A stretch of DNA of 64,000 nucleotides from Gammaproteobacteria bacterium (GTDB taxonomy: Bacteria; Pseudomonadota; Gammaproteobacteria; Pseudomonadales; Azotimanducaceae): assembly GCA_026707945.1 (NCBI GenBank), contig JAPOVV010000047.1, positions 1 to 64,000 of the forward strand. The letters run 5' to 3'. Both the position numbers and the translations under genes were made by a program. A model generated the notes under the pieces. That model did no database searches. It worked only from the letters and a program-made list of their open reading frames with translations, and was not told the origin of the DNA. Below, one piece after another: positions 27,089 to 37,190 of the stretch (positions within the stretch are counted from its first letter, which is position 1; each line of letters starts with the position of its first letter).

Positions 27089-28897
27089 CTATCGATACGC
27101 GGCCGCTTGGGTCTCGTACAGACTTGCATATTGCCCTTCTTGCGCGAGGAGCTCTTCGTGAGAACCTGCTTCGATCAACGAAGCGCCATCAAGCACGATG
27201 ATGTGGTCGGCCATTCTCACTGTACTGAACCGATGCGAGACCAGCAAGGTGATTCCACCATCAGTGCCTGAACCCTCTGCGGCGTCGGCACGTCGAATCC
27301 CTTGCGCATATCGTTCGAATAGAGCGTACTCAGTTTCAGCGTCTAGGGCAGCTGTAGGTTCATCCAATAACAGTAGGAGTGGTTTATTGCGCATGAACCC
27401 TCTGGCGAGCGAGAGTTTCTGCCACTGCCCGAAACTGACCTCGACGCCTTCCGGCCAGCCAGGACCTAGTTGAGTGTCCAGCCCATTCCTAAGCTGATCA
27501 ATGACATCATCTGCACCGGCTCGATGGACCGCGGTCGTTACTGCTTCGCCATTGCTCATCTCCGGTTCATCTCCGATGCCGACGGTGGTCTTCGCGTGTA
27601 ACTCGAAACGGAAGAAATCCTGAAACGCGCCAGCCAATCGTAAACGCCAAGCCTGCGGTTCAAATCGGGATAGATCTTTGCCGTCCACGAGAATTTGGCC
27701 TTCCGTAGGCTGGTACATGCGTGCCAGCAACTTCACCAAAGTCGTCTTACCGGCACCGTTCTCACCAACAATTGCGATCACTGATCCTGCCTTGAGCGTC
27801 ACGTTTACATTCTTGAGTGCGAAGCGATCTGCTCCTGGATACTTGAAGGAGACGTTCCTAAACTCGATTTCATGTTCGATACGCTCTGGAACATCGACGG
27901 TATCTTCAACAAGTTGCGCTTCGGCGTAGTCTTCAAGCCACGCGAGTCGCTTTGATCCGTCCATCCAGATGCCTCGTAAGAATCCAAGCTCACCTACGGT
28001 TGCGCTAATGTAACCCGCGAGTCGTGAACCGGCACCAATAAGCAGTAACGTCTGCGCCGCAGGCGCTTCGAGACCGTATACGACAAATACGACAGCGAGT
28101 ACGAAACCTATCCCGAAAATGCTCCAGGCGATGGATTGATAGACACCGCTGCCGTTGCGAGCGCGTGACACAGGCCGATACCAACGCTCCCACGTTTCCC
28201 TGCGCCGTTCTACTAAATCACGCGTAACACCCGTCAGTCGAACCTCTTTACCAGGAGGCGCCATGGTTGCGAGATCAAACAGATGTTTTGCAAGACGATC
28301 GAACGGTGCGTTTTTCTCCTCCACCGCTCGCTCTAATCCCGGGCGCCACAACGAAGCGCCAAGACTAGGTATCGCGAATAGCACAAGCGCTAGCAATGCA
28401 GGGTGGATGACCACCAGAATCGTCACCGTTACGCCAAGTCTCAGAATCCAACCCGCGGTCGAAAAGATCGACATGTACATGTGATCCAACGTGAACACTT
28501 GGTCGCGCAATACGGCTAAGCGGTCAAGATATTCGGCTCGTTCATGAAGTTCGATGCTTACGATGCTGGCTTGAAGATTTGCGACATGCGATTCCAATGC
28601 GATCGAGACGCGATCCCGAAATCGACGCTGAGTCCGATCACTTACAACCCTCAAGGTCCACGTCAATGTTGCGGACGCACCCATACCAATTGCGCCGATC
28701 CAGACAAACGTGTTGTTCGCTTCAATCAAGCCGTAGCCAAGCAGTCCTAGCCAGACGGCATACAACGCATCGGGTAGAGCGGCGAGAAGCGCAAGCGCGA
28801 AGGAAATCACGAGTAAGGCGGGTTCCGCTACATAGCCGCGTTTCAATGCTCGCCACATGGACGCGAGTGCACCCGGCATGGGCTCAATTGAGGACAT
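27089..28897 (-). CDS. ABC exporter half-transporter, second gene of a heterodimeric pair
   Basis: A 602-residue permease-ATPase (from ATG 28897, 14 bases inside the previous gene; the frame is open further upstream to 28966). Membrane domain in the first ~330 residues, then an ATPase with Walker A GENGAGKTTLVKLLARM, signature VSFGQWQKLSLARGFM, Walker B LLLLLDEPTAALD and LLVSHRFSTVRMADHI. The signature differs from the standard LSGGQ (SFGQW), whereas its partner has FSGGQW; such asymmetry is common in heterodimeric exporters with one degenerate site. The gene overlap with the partner supports a heterodimer. Substrate unknown; peptide, lipid or drug export are all possible. Confidence 0.88.
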   Translation of the reverse strand: MSSIEPMPGALASMWRALKRGYVAEPALLVISFALALLAALPDALYAVWLGLLGYGLIEANNTFVWIGAIGMGASATLTWTLRVVSDRTQRRFRDRVSIALESHVANLQASIVSIELHERAEYLDRLAVLRDQVFTLDHMYMSIFSTAGWILRLGVTVTILVVIHPALLALVLFAIPSLGASLWRPGLERAVEEKNAPFDRLAKHLFDLATMAPPGKEVRLTGVTRDLVERRRETWERWYRPVSRARNGSGVYQSIAWSIFGIGFVLAVVFVVYGLEAPAAQTLLLIGAGSRLAGYISATVGELGFLRGIWMDGSKRLAWLEDYAEAQLVEDTVDVPERIEHEIEFRNVSFKYPGADRFALKNVNVTLKAGSVIAIVGENGAGKTTLVKLLARMYQPTEGQILVDGKDLSRFEPQAWRLRLAGAFQDFFRFELHAKTTVGIGDEPEMSNGEAVTTAVHRAGADDVIDQLRNGLDTQLGPGWPEGVEVSFGQWQKLSLARGFMRNKPLLLLLDEPTAALDAETEYALFERYAQGIRRADAAEGSGTDGGITLLVSHRFSTVRMADHIIVLDGASLIEAGSHEELLAQEGQYASLYETQAAAYR

Positions 28898-30677
28898 CGA
28901 GCTCCGTCTCATTTTCTTCGAAGTGCGATGCCTGTAGGTCGAACATGGTCTGGTATCGACCGCCAAGCGCCATTAGTTCGTCATGAGAACCCAATTCGAT
29001 AACGCGACCGTGCTCGAGTACGCAAATCAGGTCAGTCTTACGTACCGTCGAAAATCTATGCGAAATCAGGATGGTCGTAACGTCTTTAGTCTCTTCAATC
29101 ACACGATTGAAAATCTCGGCTTCGCCTCGCACGTCGAGCTGTGCTGTCGGTTCATCGAGTAACACCAATCCCGCTCCGAGATACACCTGACAAAGTGCGC
29201 GTGCAAGCGCGATTCGCTGCCACTGACCTCCAGAAAAATCCGTACCGCCCGCATACGCTTTGTTTAGGATCGTGTCAAGCGATACCAAGTCTGCCATACC
29301 CGCCTTATCTAACGCACGCAAGATCTGTTCATCCGACGCTTCGCCCGTCGGGCAGACGTTTTCTCTCAGCGATAGTTCAAATCTGACGAAATCCTGAAAC
29401 ACCGCCGTGACACGATTGCGCCACGAATCGATGGAAAGGTCTCGTAAGTCGATACCGTCGATCTCGATCGAGCCTTCCTGTGGATCGTAAAGCCGGCACA
29501 GCAATTTTGCGAGTGTGGTCTTCCCGGCACCGTTTGGTCCAACAATAGCCAACGTGGTTCCAGCCGGAATGTGTAGATTGAAGTTCTCAAGCGTGACCTC
29601 ACCAGTTGTTGGGTACGCGAACTTGAGGTTCTTGAAGTCGATGGCTTTAGCGGGTAAGTTATCTGCTGCGTTCGAGCCATTCTGAAGATGACCAGCTTCC
29701 GCCATAGCCGGTTGAAGGCGCAAAACCGCTCCGGCTGGGGCTGCTGCGCCATCGAGCGCCCAAGAAAGACCACCGAATGCGATCATGCTCGCGGTCATCG
29801 CTGCCGCCGCAAAGATCACAAGTTCTCGAAGTTCGAGGTTCCCTTGCGTTGCGTCGTATCCCAGTGAGACGAAGACGATGACGTTCGCGATGGTCACGCT
29901 TACTAAACTAAGGGCTAACGGCCGTTGACGCAAACGGGTCGCTTCCCATCTCAAGTCGTGTAACTTGCGTCGATGCGTTGCGAATCGATTGACGACCCAA
30001 TCCGCTAGACTGAATAGTCGAAGTTCTTTGCTCGCCGGTGGATTGACTGCCATCTGGTATGCATAGTCGGCGTGACGCTGAGCCATACGCACTTCATTGG
30101 TCTGGCGGTCACGCCATACCCCGCTTTCGCGCAGTAGATAGTGCGTCATTAGCCACGCGCCACCGATCAAGATAGGTGCCCACCACGCGTAGCCGAACAA
30201 AAGACTCGTCGCAACCAAACCAGCGACCATCTCGACTAAGCCTGCGGCGATAAAGTCCATCGAAACGAAGAGCGGTGGACCACTGATGCCAAGATCAAAA
30301 TCGCGCGCCATAGCAAGGTCGTTGTTCATCTCTGGGTTTTCGAGATGAGCCATACCTTGGGGCTCGGTGCAAGCGACGGTTAGACGATCGTATAGGTGCG
30401 CCGCCATTTTGCTACCAAGATTCTGACTCACCATAAGATGCAAAGGCGAGAGGACCTGAACGAGAACGAACATGCCACCGACGAGTGCGAGTGGGACGAG
30501 TAGGTTGTCACCCTTTTGAACCGCACCGACAAGTACACCCATTGCGACTACGAAAAGCGCTGGGAGTAGTCCCCGAGCTATTAGCAGAAACCACCATACA
30601 AAGGTGAGTACCGCAGATGCACGCGGAAGTAAGAGCATGTACTTCCATTCGTCGCGCGCAGTTAATCTAGCGAACAT
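28884..30677 (-). CDS. ABC exporter half-transporter, first gene of a heterodimeric pair
   Basis: A 597-residue ABC exporter subunit. N-terminal membrane domain with helices at about 20-40, 55-80, 135-190 and 250-310, followed by an ATPase domain: Walker A GPNGAGKTTLAKLLCRLYD, signature FSGGQWQRIALARAL, Walker B LVLLDEPTAQLD and H-loop ISHRFSTVRKTD. It overlaps its partner's start by 14 bases. No biosynthetic, maturation or peptide precursor gene is adjacent that would name the cargo; the nearest downstream gene codes for the duplicated-domain protein. Confidence 0.88.
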   Translation of the reverse strand: MFARLTARDEWKYMLLLPRASAVLTFVWWFLLIARGLLPALFVVAMGVLVGAVQKGDNLLVPLALVGGMFVLVQVLSPLHLMVSQNLGSKMAAHLYDRLTVACTEPQGMAHLENPEMNNDLAMARDFDLGISGPPLFVSMDFIAAGLVEMVAGLVATSLLFGYAWWAPILIGGAWLMTHYLLRESGVWRDRQTNEVRMAQRHADYAYQMAVNPPASKELRLFSLADWVVNRFATHRRKLHDLRWEATRLRQRPLALSLVSVTIANVIVFVSLGYDATQGNLELRELVIFAAAAMTASMIAFGGLSWALDGAAAPAGAVLRLQPAMAEAGHLQNGSNAADNLPAKAIDFKNLKFAYPTTGEVTLENFNLHIPAGTTLAIVGPNGAGKTTLAKLLCRLYDPQEGSIEIDGIDLRDLSIDSWRNRVTAVFQDFVRFELSLRENVCPTGEASDEQILRALDKAGMADLVSLDTILNKAYAGGTDFSGGQWQRIALARALCQVYLGAGLVLLDEPTAQLDVRGEAEIFNRVIEETKDVTTILISHRFSTVRKTDLICVLEHGRVIELGSHDELMALGGRYQTMFDLQASHFEENETELDVLN

Positions 30678-30712
30678 CTAGCTAGTCCAGCTGTTGAATT
30701 TCTACTCGAATA

Positions 30713-30741
30713 AAGTCGTGTAAGGATAAACGGGACGACTT
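30713..30741 (-). terminator. hairpin after hsdR, probable terminator
   Basis: AAGTCGT (30713-30719) pairs perfectly with ACGACTT (30735-30741) over a 15-base loop; read on the minus strand the stem is followed by TTTATT, and the outer bases CTCG/CGAG can extend it. It lies 61 bases past the hsdR stop and before the ABC pair. Confidence 0.4.
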
Positions 30742-30801
30742 CGAGTTTTACTTCCCGATTAGATGCAGTCTGATGGTTTTGGAGTACGGTGTGCCAGAGG
30801 C

Positions 30802-33800
30802 TTAAACAAAACTGGCGAACCGTTCAAAGTAAGCAGTCAGACGGTCTATTACTGTCGCTTTCTTCGACGCGTGCTCGTTGTTTTTGCTGAATTTTGAAAT
30901 TGGTGGAAGTATCTTGGTGATCGCAATACCGGTGATGGGGATCGCACCGTCCCGGAACGCGTTCTCAACGAAGTCCTTGGTTTCTGAGGCTTTGAGACTT
31001 TCCTCCGCGATGAGCACTTCGAGTTCGACTCGCCTCTTTGCGTCGATGTATGCGAGCCATTCATCATTAAGGTGTGAGGACGTTGAAACGGAATCTACAA
31101 ATTGCTCGATTAGGTCTTTTTTATTGCGCAGACTAGGGCTGGAGTCGATCGCTCGCTGGATGCTGCTCCGGATTTCTGTCGCTTGTTCTGCGCCTTTGGC
31201 TTCAAGGTACTGCTCTACAAGCATGAGAATATAGTCAACGTTAATCTCGACCTGCTTTATGAGCTCGATTTCGAAGACAACGTCATCATTGACGCGCTCT
31301 TTGTCCCCGTCCTTTTCACCGCGGAATTCGGCATACAGATAAAGGTATACGCTCTGATAGTCTTGGAAATCTCGTTCACTCAGAATCTCGTTGTCCACAA
31401 ATTCATCGAATGCGGTGAGGATATTTTTCAATCGCAATATGGCACCAAATATTGCGATAAATGCTCTCTTCTTAGATTCGCCTTCGATGCTCTGGCCTAA
31501 TGGGAAATTTATCTGAAGCTCCTCAATCTTCTGTTCGTACTCGTCGTAATACTCAGCGTATGGTTTTAGGAGAACGACGCCTTTCGCATCCTTGTTCCCA
31601 AACAAGGCAAGTGCGTCGTTCGTTTCCTGTTCAAGATCGCGGAACGACACGATATTGCCGTACGTCTTAACTGAATTGAGGATGCGATTCGTGCGTGAAT
31701 ACGCTTGTAATAAGCCGTGAGATCGCAAATTCTTGTCGAGCCAAAGCGTGTTGAGCGTCGTGGCATCAAACCCAGTCAACAGCATGTTCACCACGATCGC
31801 GACGTCCAGATCGCGTTTCTTCAGTCTCTCGGAGAGATCTTTGTAGTAGTTCTGGAACTTGTCAGATGTCGTGTCGAAGTTGGTAGTGAAAAGCTCGTTG
31901 TAGTCGTTGATTGACGCGTCTAAAAAATCCTGCGAGCTTTGGTCCAATCCTTCTGTTTCAAAGTCTTCTTCACCCAATGTACCATCGGGTTCAGGTTCAT
32001 TCGCGGAGAAACTGTAGATGAGTCCAATCTTCAATTGCTTGTCAGATGGAAGGCCTTGTTGTTGCTTACCGAATTCCGTGTAGTAACGTTTCGCCGCTTC
32101 GATTGATGCTGTGGCAAATAAAGAATTGAAGCCTCTAACTCGGTTCCCATCGATGTTGTAGTTAGCAACCCGTTTGGTCTTTTGGTCGAAGTGCTCTCGG
32201 ATATATGCGACTACCTGCGTGACTCGTTCTGGGTCAAGCAACACTCGTTCAGTATCGATGGCACTTACTTTTTTATCCTCGATGTCAGGTGACGTCTTAA
32301 CGGTATTGATATAGTCGATACGGAAAGGCAATACGTTCTTGTCGTTGATCGCGTCGACGATGGTGTAGTTGTGCAGCATCTCGCCAAACACCTGTTCGGT
32401 CGTTTGATTGATCGAACCGCTGTGACTGCCAGCGTTGTCAGCGAATATCGGCGTACCTGTGAAGCCGAACAAGTGATAGCGATTGAAGACACGTGTAATG
32501 GTCGTGTGCATTTCTCCGAACTGACTGCGATGACACTCATCGAATATCAGGACAATATGCTGTGAGTAGGCTGCATGGGTCTTGCGCTTAGTAACAAATC
32601 GGCTGAGCTTCTGAATGGTCGTGATGATGATGCGTGCATTAGGATCTTCAAGCTGTCTTTGCAGAACTACCGTAGACGTATTGGAGTTCGCGGCCCCTTT
32701 TTCAAATCGTTCGTACTCGCGCATCGTCTGATAGTCGAGATCCTTGCGGTCGACGACAAATAGCACCTTGTCGATGTCCGGTAAATCCCGAGCAAGTTGT
32801 GCGGTCTTGAAACTAGTCAGTGTCTTTCCGCTTCCTGTCGTATGCCAGATATAGCCACCCGCTGCTTTCCTGCCGAGTTGCCCGTGATTCGTACTCGTTG
32901 CGATGCGCTGAAGGATTTGCTCTGTCGCCGCGATCTGGTACGGTCGCATAACGAGCAGTTTTCGGTCTACATCGAAGACGCAGTATCGGTTCAAGATGTT
33001 CAGCAAAGTGTGTTTTGCGAAGAAAGTCGCGGTGAAGCTGGTTAGGTCAGCAATGGGTTTGTTCGTTGCGGTTGTCCACCAGTTTGTGAACGCGAAGCTG
33101 TTCGACGACTTGCTCTTCGATCGTTTGGAGCTCTTTTCGTCCAAATGGCCTCTGCGAACGGTATTGCTGTAGTACTTGGTCAGCGTACCATTGCTGATCA
33201 CGAAGAGCTGCACGTATTCGAATAGACCACATCCTGACCAGAAACTGTCGCGTTGGTAGCGATTGATCTGGTTGAAAGCCTCTCGAATGTCAACGCCTCG
33301 TCGCTTCAGCTCCACATGGACCATCGGGAGACCATTGACCAGAACCGTTACGTCGTACCTATTGACTTTGCTCCCTTTCGCTTCGTACTGGTTAATGACC
33401 TGAAGACTGTTGTTGTGGATGTGCTGTTTATCGATTAGGTAGACGTTTTTGAAAGAGCCGTCGTCTCGGGAGAGCACTTGGACGTAATCTTCTTGTACTC
33501 GAAGTGTTTTTTCGACTATGCCGTCATTAGCGCCGGCTATCTGCGTCTCAAAGAACTGTTGCCATTCCGCATCAGAGAACTTGATCTGATTGAGTTTCTC
33601 CAATTGGTTGCGTAGATTCGCTACTAACTGTTCCTCCGTGTGAATTGGGAGGTATGCGTAAGCCTGAGTCTGTAATCGATTGACAAAAGCCGCTTCGAGT
33701 TGCGCTTCAGATTGATACCCTGTTTCTTGTTTTGTATTCGGGAAGTATTCCGCGACGACGGTACTTTCGTCAGAGACCGCTATCGGTTCGTAACGTTGCG

Positions 33801-33819
33801 ACCTCGACTCTTCACTCAT
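30802..33819 (-). CDS. hsdR: type I restriction endonuclease subunit R
   Basis: HsdR translocates DNA and cleaves it when the complex meets unmethylated target sites. The 1005-residue product starts with the PD-(D/E)XK nuclease domain (RYDVTVLVNGLPMVHVELKRRG: D, then ELK), followed by the superfamily 2 motor: Walker A TTGSGKTLTSFKTAQLA, VVDRKDLDYQ, motif II IFDECHRSQFGE, motif III FGFTGTP, motif VI LLQAYSRTNRILNSVKTYGNIV, and a helical C terminus. Length and N terminus (GYQSEAQLEAAFVNRLQTQAY) resemble the EcoR124 (type IC) group. The start overlaps the hsdS stop (ATGA). Order M-S-R in one operon. Confidence 0.96.
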   Translation of the reverse strand: MSEESRSQRYEPIAVSDESTVVAEYFPNTKQETGYQSEAQLEAAFVNRLQTQAYAYLPIHTEEQLVANLRNQLEKLNQIKFSDAEWQQFFETQIAGANDGIVEKTLRVQEDYVQVLSRDDGSFKNVYLIDKQHIHNNSLQVINQYEAKGSKVNRYDVTVLVNGLPMVHVELKRRGVDIREAFNQINRYQRDSFWSGCGLFEYVQLFVISNGTLTKYYSNTVRRGHLDEKSSKRSKSKSSNSFAFTNWWTTATNKPIADLTSFTATFFAKHTLLNILNRYCVFDVDRKLLVMRPYQIAATEQILQRIATSTNHGQLGRKAAGGYIWHTTGSGKTLTSFKTAQLARDLPDIDKVLFVVDRKDLDYQTMREYERFEKGAANSNTSTVVLQRQLEDPNARIIITTIQKLSRFVTKRKTHAAYSQHIVLIFDECHRSQFGEMHTTITRVFNRYHLFGFTGTPIFADNAGSHSGSINQTTEQVFGEMLHNYTIVDAINDKNVLPFRIDYINTVKTSPDIEDKKVSAIDTERVLLDPERVTQVVAYIREHFDQKTKRVANYNIDGNRVRGFNSLFATASIEAAKRYYTEFGKQQQGLPSDKQLKIGLIYSFSANEPEPDGTLGEEDFETEGLDQSSQDFLDASINDYNELFTTNFDTTSDKFQNYYKDLSERLKKRDLDVAIVVNMLLTGFDATTLNTLWLDKNLRSHGLLQAYSRTNRILNSVKTYGNIVSFRDLEQETNDALALFGNKDAKGVVLLKPYAEYYDEYEQKIEELQINFPLGQSIEGESKKRAFIAIFGAILRLKNILTAFDEFVDNEILSERDFQDYQSVYLYLYAEFRGEKDGDKERVNDDVVFEIELIKQVEINVDYILMLVEQYLEAKGAEQATEIRSSIQRAIDSSPSLRNKKDLIEQFVDSVSTSSHLNDEWLAYIDAKRRVELEVLIAEESLKASETKDFVENAFRDGAIPITGIAITKILPPISKFSKNNEHASKKATVIDRLTAYFERFASFV

Positions 33820-34961
33820 AGAGATTCGTTGAAGGTTAAAAGTCTGTCACGGTAGTACTCGTATTGATTGTGACGTGCAGTAATTTCAGCTGGTAGTCCT
33901 AAACATAAGTCGTTAACGAGTGCATCAAATTGATCTAGTATCCCTGCGATCCGTTTCTGTTCGTTGATTGGAGGCAAAGGAACGCGCAGTGAATCAGTAT
34001 CTCCTACACCTAGTTGCGGTAATTTCACGGACGTCGCGCTTGCAATCGATTGGAGACGATTCTCTTGCGCGACTAAGTAGTGGTAGACAAACTTTTGGTC
34101 CGCCACTTTGCTTGTAATTGTGTAAGACCACAGTTCAGCTTTGTGAGTAAATGGACGATCGTAATATGTAAATCCGATAATGCCTCGAGATTTGACGACT
34201 ATGCTAGGTACTCGCACCACATCTTCCTCAGGTACCGACTCTTCGAGGACATCGGCTGTAGTTTGACCACCCGCGAAAACACGAATTGACCCGTCTTTGT
34301 GGTTTAGTTCTCGCATTCGAGCCGCTGTGATCTTCGTCCCTTTGTTGCGCGATCCAAGCTCAATCAACTTCATCCACGGTACAACTTGCTTGCTTGTGGC
34401 GAGCTCATCGAATGTTAGGAGAGCGTCGCGATAGTGTTGATACTGCTTCTTTCGCGCCTCCAGCTCCGCCTCCAGCTCCGCCTCCAGCTCCGTGAAAGTG
34501 TCAAGCGTTTTGACGATTTCAGTTTGCAGTTCAAGTGGAGGTATAGGGATTCGAAAATCTGTAATCATGGGTTTACGGATCGAAGTCACCGTAGCACTGA
34601 CCGCCTTTGAAAGAATGAAATTCCTAAAGCTGCTCGCGAAATAGTAAAACGCGAATTTGGTTATTAACTCACTTTGGAAGCAAATTCGATATGCACGTTG
34701 GTGCAGACCGTATTTACCCTTTACGTAGTGAAAAATCTCTCCAATCCCGCCTTCTCCGGGAATCACGATCGCCTCTTCGTCAAACTCATATGAATCGATG
34801 AGGAGAATTTCCCTAGATCGGACGTAGAACGGATAATCGCCGTCGATCTTTGCGTCTCTTCGATCTCTACTACCAGTACTTACGCTCGCTATGTCTCCCA
34901 CACGACGATACTCCACGCCGCTCGGACATAAGTCTCTGAGCAATTCATCAATCTGACTCAC
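33816..34961 (-). CDS. hsdS: type I restriction specificity subunit S
   Basis: HsdS has two target-recognition domains that read the two halves of a bipartite DNA site. The 381-residue product has TRD1 (about 15-145), a conserved helical spacer ([47 protein letters not shown]), TRD2 (about 195-335) and a C-terminal copy of the helical region ([23 protein letters not shown] ... YYRDRLLTF). The spacer holds three ELEA repeats coded by three identical 12-bp units, at the place where EcoR124-type HsdS carries its TAEL repeats. Start is GTG 34961 overlapping hsdM (GTGA). Confidence 0.94.
   Translation of the reverse strand: MSQIDELLRDLCPSGVEYRRVGDIASVSTGSRDRRDAKIDGDYPFYVRSREILLIDSYEFDEEAIVIPGEGGIGEIFHYVKGKYGLHQRAYRICFQSELITKFAFYYFASSFRNFILSKAVSATVTSIRKPMITDFRIPIPPLELQTEIVKTLDTFTELEAELEAELEARKKQYQHYRDALLTFDELATSKQVVPWMKLIELGSRNKGTKITAARMRELNHKDGSIRVFAGGQTTADVLEESVPEEDVVRVPSIVVKSRGIIGFTYYDRPFTHKAELWSYTITSKVADQKFVYHYLVAQENRLQSIASATSVKLPQLGVGDTDSLRVPLPPINEQKRIAGILDQFDALVNDLCLGLPAEITARHNQYEYYRDRLLTFNESL
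34456..34491 (-). repeat. three perfect 12-bp tandem repeats inside hsdS
   Basis: The unit GCCTCCAGCTCC (plus strand) occurs three times without mismatch. On the coding strand it encodes a four-residue Leu-Glu-Ala-Glu unit in the spacer helix. Gain or loss of a unit keeps the frame and changes the distance between the two recognition domains. Confidence 0.9.
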
Positions 34962-36535
34962 GTATTTCCTCTCTCTAAGTCGGCGACGATAGTGTCGATC
35001 CGATCTCTCAATTCGTTTTGCCTCACGACTATTCTTCGGATCTCAGCATTCAGTTCCTTGATGTTGACTATTTCACGCTTGTCTCTCTTCTCTACGTACG
35101 AAGATACGGAAATGTTGTAACTGTTTTCCACAAGTTCCCCGTTCTCTACTAGTCGAGCGAAGTGCTCGATATCCTTCCGAGAAGCAAACGCATCAAGGAT
35201 GCTCTTTTGGTGTTCAGCTAAGAGTTTGTTCTTGTTCCCAATGCGACTGAATTCGTTGGAAGCATCAATGAACAACGTGTTGTTGTCGGACTTAGACTTC
35301 TTCAGAACGATGATGCATGTCGCTATCGTAGTTCCAAAGAAGAGATCTGGCGGTAACTGGATGACCGTATCTATATAGTTGTTTTCGATCAGGTATTGAC
35401 GAATTTTCTGCTCTGCGCCGCCGCGATAGAGAACTCCCGGAAATTCGACGATTGCTGCTGTGCCGTTTACTGCCAAAGACGAGAGCATGTGCATGGTAAA
35501 TGCAAGATCCGCCTTACTTTTCGGTGCTAGTACACCTGCCGGAGCAAAACGAGTATCGTTGATCAATAGTGGGTTGTCCTTTCCTTCCCATTTGATGGAA
35601 TATGGTGGATTGGAGACGATCGCTTCAAAAGGTTCATCATCAAGGTGGGCTGGGTTGATTAGGGTGTTCCCGTGTGCGATGTCAAATTTCTCATAATTCA
35701 CGTCGTGGAGGAACATATTGATGCGGCAAAGGTTGTACGTGGTGAGGTTGATTTCCTGACCAAAGAAGCCTTGGTGCACGTTGTTATGCCCCAGCACTTT
35801 GACGAATTTGAGTAACAACGAGCCTGAACCGCACGCTGGATCGTAGACTTTGTTGACGGACTTTTTGCCAACTACTGTGATGCGTGCCAGCAGTTCAGAC
35901 ACCTCCTGAGGTGTGAAAAATTCACCGCCGGACTTGCCAGCTGTGGACGCATACATTGTCATGAGATACTCATAGGCATCCCCAAATAGGTCGATGTTGT
36001 TTTTCGAAAAGTCACCATCCTCACTAAGTGGGAGATCGCCGATGGCATCAAGCAATCTACAGAGCTTCTCGTTCCGCTGAGGTACGGTAGCACCAAGTTT
36101 GGTGCTGTTGACGTCGAGTTCATCGAATAACCCTTTTAGATCGTCTTCGCTCTCCGTGCCAAGTGCTGAACGCTCGATATTGTTGAATGTAGTACTTAGC
36201 GTTTCATTAAGGTTAGGGTCGTCCCTTGCACGTTTACGAACATTGGCAAAAAGCTCAGATGGTAGGATGTAAAACCCCTTTTCCTGTATTGTTTCAGCGC
36301 GACCTCGATCCGCGTCGGAGTCGCTGAGACGAGCGTAGTCAAAATCCGAGTCACCAGCGTCTCTCTCATGCATAGTGAGGTAATTTGAAAGGTTCTCTGA
36401 GATAAATCGGTAGAACAACATGCCTAGGACGTAGCTCTTGAAGTCCCAACCATCCACGGCACCACGTAAGTCATTGGCGATACGCCAGATAGTCTTATGC
36501 AGCTCTGCTCTTTCTGTTTCCTTTACGTTATCCAT
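34958..36535 (-). CDS. hsdM: type I DNA methyltransferase subunit M
   Basis: HsdM methylates adenine at the N6 position in the target of the type I complex. The 525-residue product has the N-terminal HsdM_N helical domain ([35 protein letters not shown]), AdoMet motif [16 protein letters not shown] (about residues 225-240), motif [10 protein letters not shown] and downstream [12 protein letters not shown], then a coiled-coil C terminus (about 480-525) that packs with HsdS. Start is ATG 36535 after a GAGAGA. First gene of the hsdM-hsdS-hsdR operon. Confidence 0.96.
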   Translation of the reverse strand: MDNVKETERAELHKTIWRIANDLRGAVDGWDFKSYVLGMLFYRFISENLSNYLTMHERDAGDSDFDYARLSDSDADRGRAETIQEKGFYILPSELFANVRKRARDDPNLNETLSTTFNNIERSALGTESEDDLKGLFDELDVNSTKLGATVPQRNEKLCRLLDAIGDLPLSEDGDFSKNNIDLFGDAYEYLMTMYASTAGKSGGEFFTPQEVSELLARITVVGKKSVNKVYDPACGSGSLLLKFVKVLGHNNVHQGFFGQEINLTTYNLCRINMFLHDVNYEKFDIAHGNTLINPAHLDDEPFEAIVSNPPYSIKWEGKDNPLLINDTRFAPAGVLAPKSKADLAFTMHMLSSLAVNGTAAIVEFPGVLYRGGAEQKIRQYLIENNYIDTVIQLPPDLFFGTTIATCIIVLKKSKSDNNTLFIDASNEFSRIGNKNKLLAEHQKSILDAFASRKDIEHFARLVENGELVENSYNISVSSYVEKRDKREIVNIKELNAEIRRIVVRQNELRDRIDTIVADLERGNT

Positions 36536-36836
36536 ACTTATCTCTCAGTCATCCAGATATCCTGAGTGTTCATCGTTCAAATTCGCTCCAATATCTGGTT
36601 CCTTGTTTGAAAGCTATATCCGTTCGAAGCGAGGTATTTTGCGCCCAACGGGATGGCTAAACCCGCGATTTGCCAAAACTCGCATTGTTCAGGTAGCCGG
36701 TTTGGACGGCATTAAGACGTGATTCCATCCGGGAATCCGCTGAAAATCAATTGCAATCTCAAGAGTTCGAATTGGACGGTCAAGTATCGCCTAGTTTTTC
36801 CTAGATCGCATACCTAACTTCGTGTCTCCTCAATCG
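36536..36836. other. intergenic region upstream of hsdM, no gene seen
   Basis: About 300 bases between hsdM and the end of tusE. A plus-strand open frame (36438-36722) overlaps hsdM antisense and shows nothing recognisable. The hsd promoter should lie here. Confidence 0.5.
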
Positions 36837-37166
36837 TTAGATGCAATCTGATGGTTTAGGCAAGCCACTGATCATCGCGACGTGTCGAGTGGTTTGACTG
36901 CCAAACAATCGCGCCAATGCAATCGAGTTACCGAGCGTCGCTGCAACCTCGTTTCGTACGACGCGAACTAAGGGTCGCATGGAAAGGCTGCGACCTGTAC
37001 GTTCGTAGAACCGTCGAACACCGTGAATGACCCTCCAATGCTCATCGGTTAAGGTGATTTCCAAATTAGTGGCGATTTTCGTGGCTAGATCTGCGGTCCA
37101 AAGCTGATTGTCGCAGAGAAATCCGTCGTCCGTGAATGTTGGGGGCGATTGTTCAGGCATACGCAA
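36837..37166 (-). CDS. tusE: sulfur carrier TusE/DsrC family
   Basis: TusE takes the persulfide from TusBCD and passes it to MnmA for 2-thiouridine formation. The 109-residue product has the DsrC/TusE fold features: FTDDGFLCDNQLWTADLATKIA, LTDEHWRVIHGVRRFYERTGRSLSMRPLVRVV, and the C terminus ISGLPKPSDCI with the penultimate cysteine at 108, which is the persulfide carrier. The second C-terminal cysteine of true DsrC (ten residues earlier) is absent (Val here), so this is TusE-like rather than sulfite-reductase DsrC. It follows tusD after 24 bases, with no tusC or tusB between them. Confidence 0.9.
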   Translation of the reverse strand: MRMPEQSPPTFTDDGFLCDNQLWTADLATKIATNLEITLTDEHWRVIHGVRRFYERTGRSLSMRPLVRVVRNEVAATLGNSIALARLFGSQTTRHVAMISGLPKPSDCI

Positions 37167-37190
37167 AGGTTGTTTGAAGTCGATGACTTA

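Noticed and set aside
36438-36722. A plus-strand frame opposite the hsdM start
   Set aside because: It covers hsdM coding DNA antisense for most of its first third and shows no recognisable domain.
36837-37166. True DsrC of dissimilatory sulfur metabolism
   Set aside because: The second conserved C-terminal cysteine is missing and no dsr genes are near; TusE fits better.
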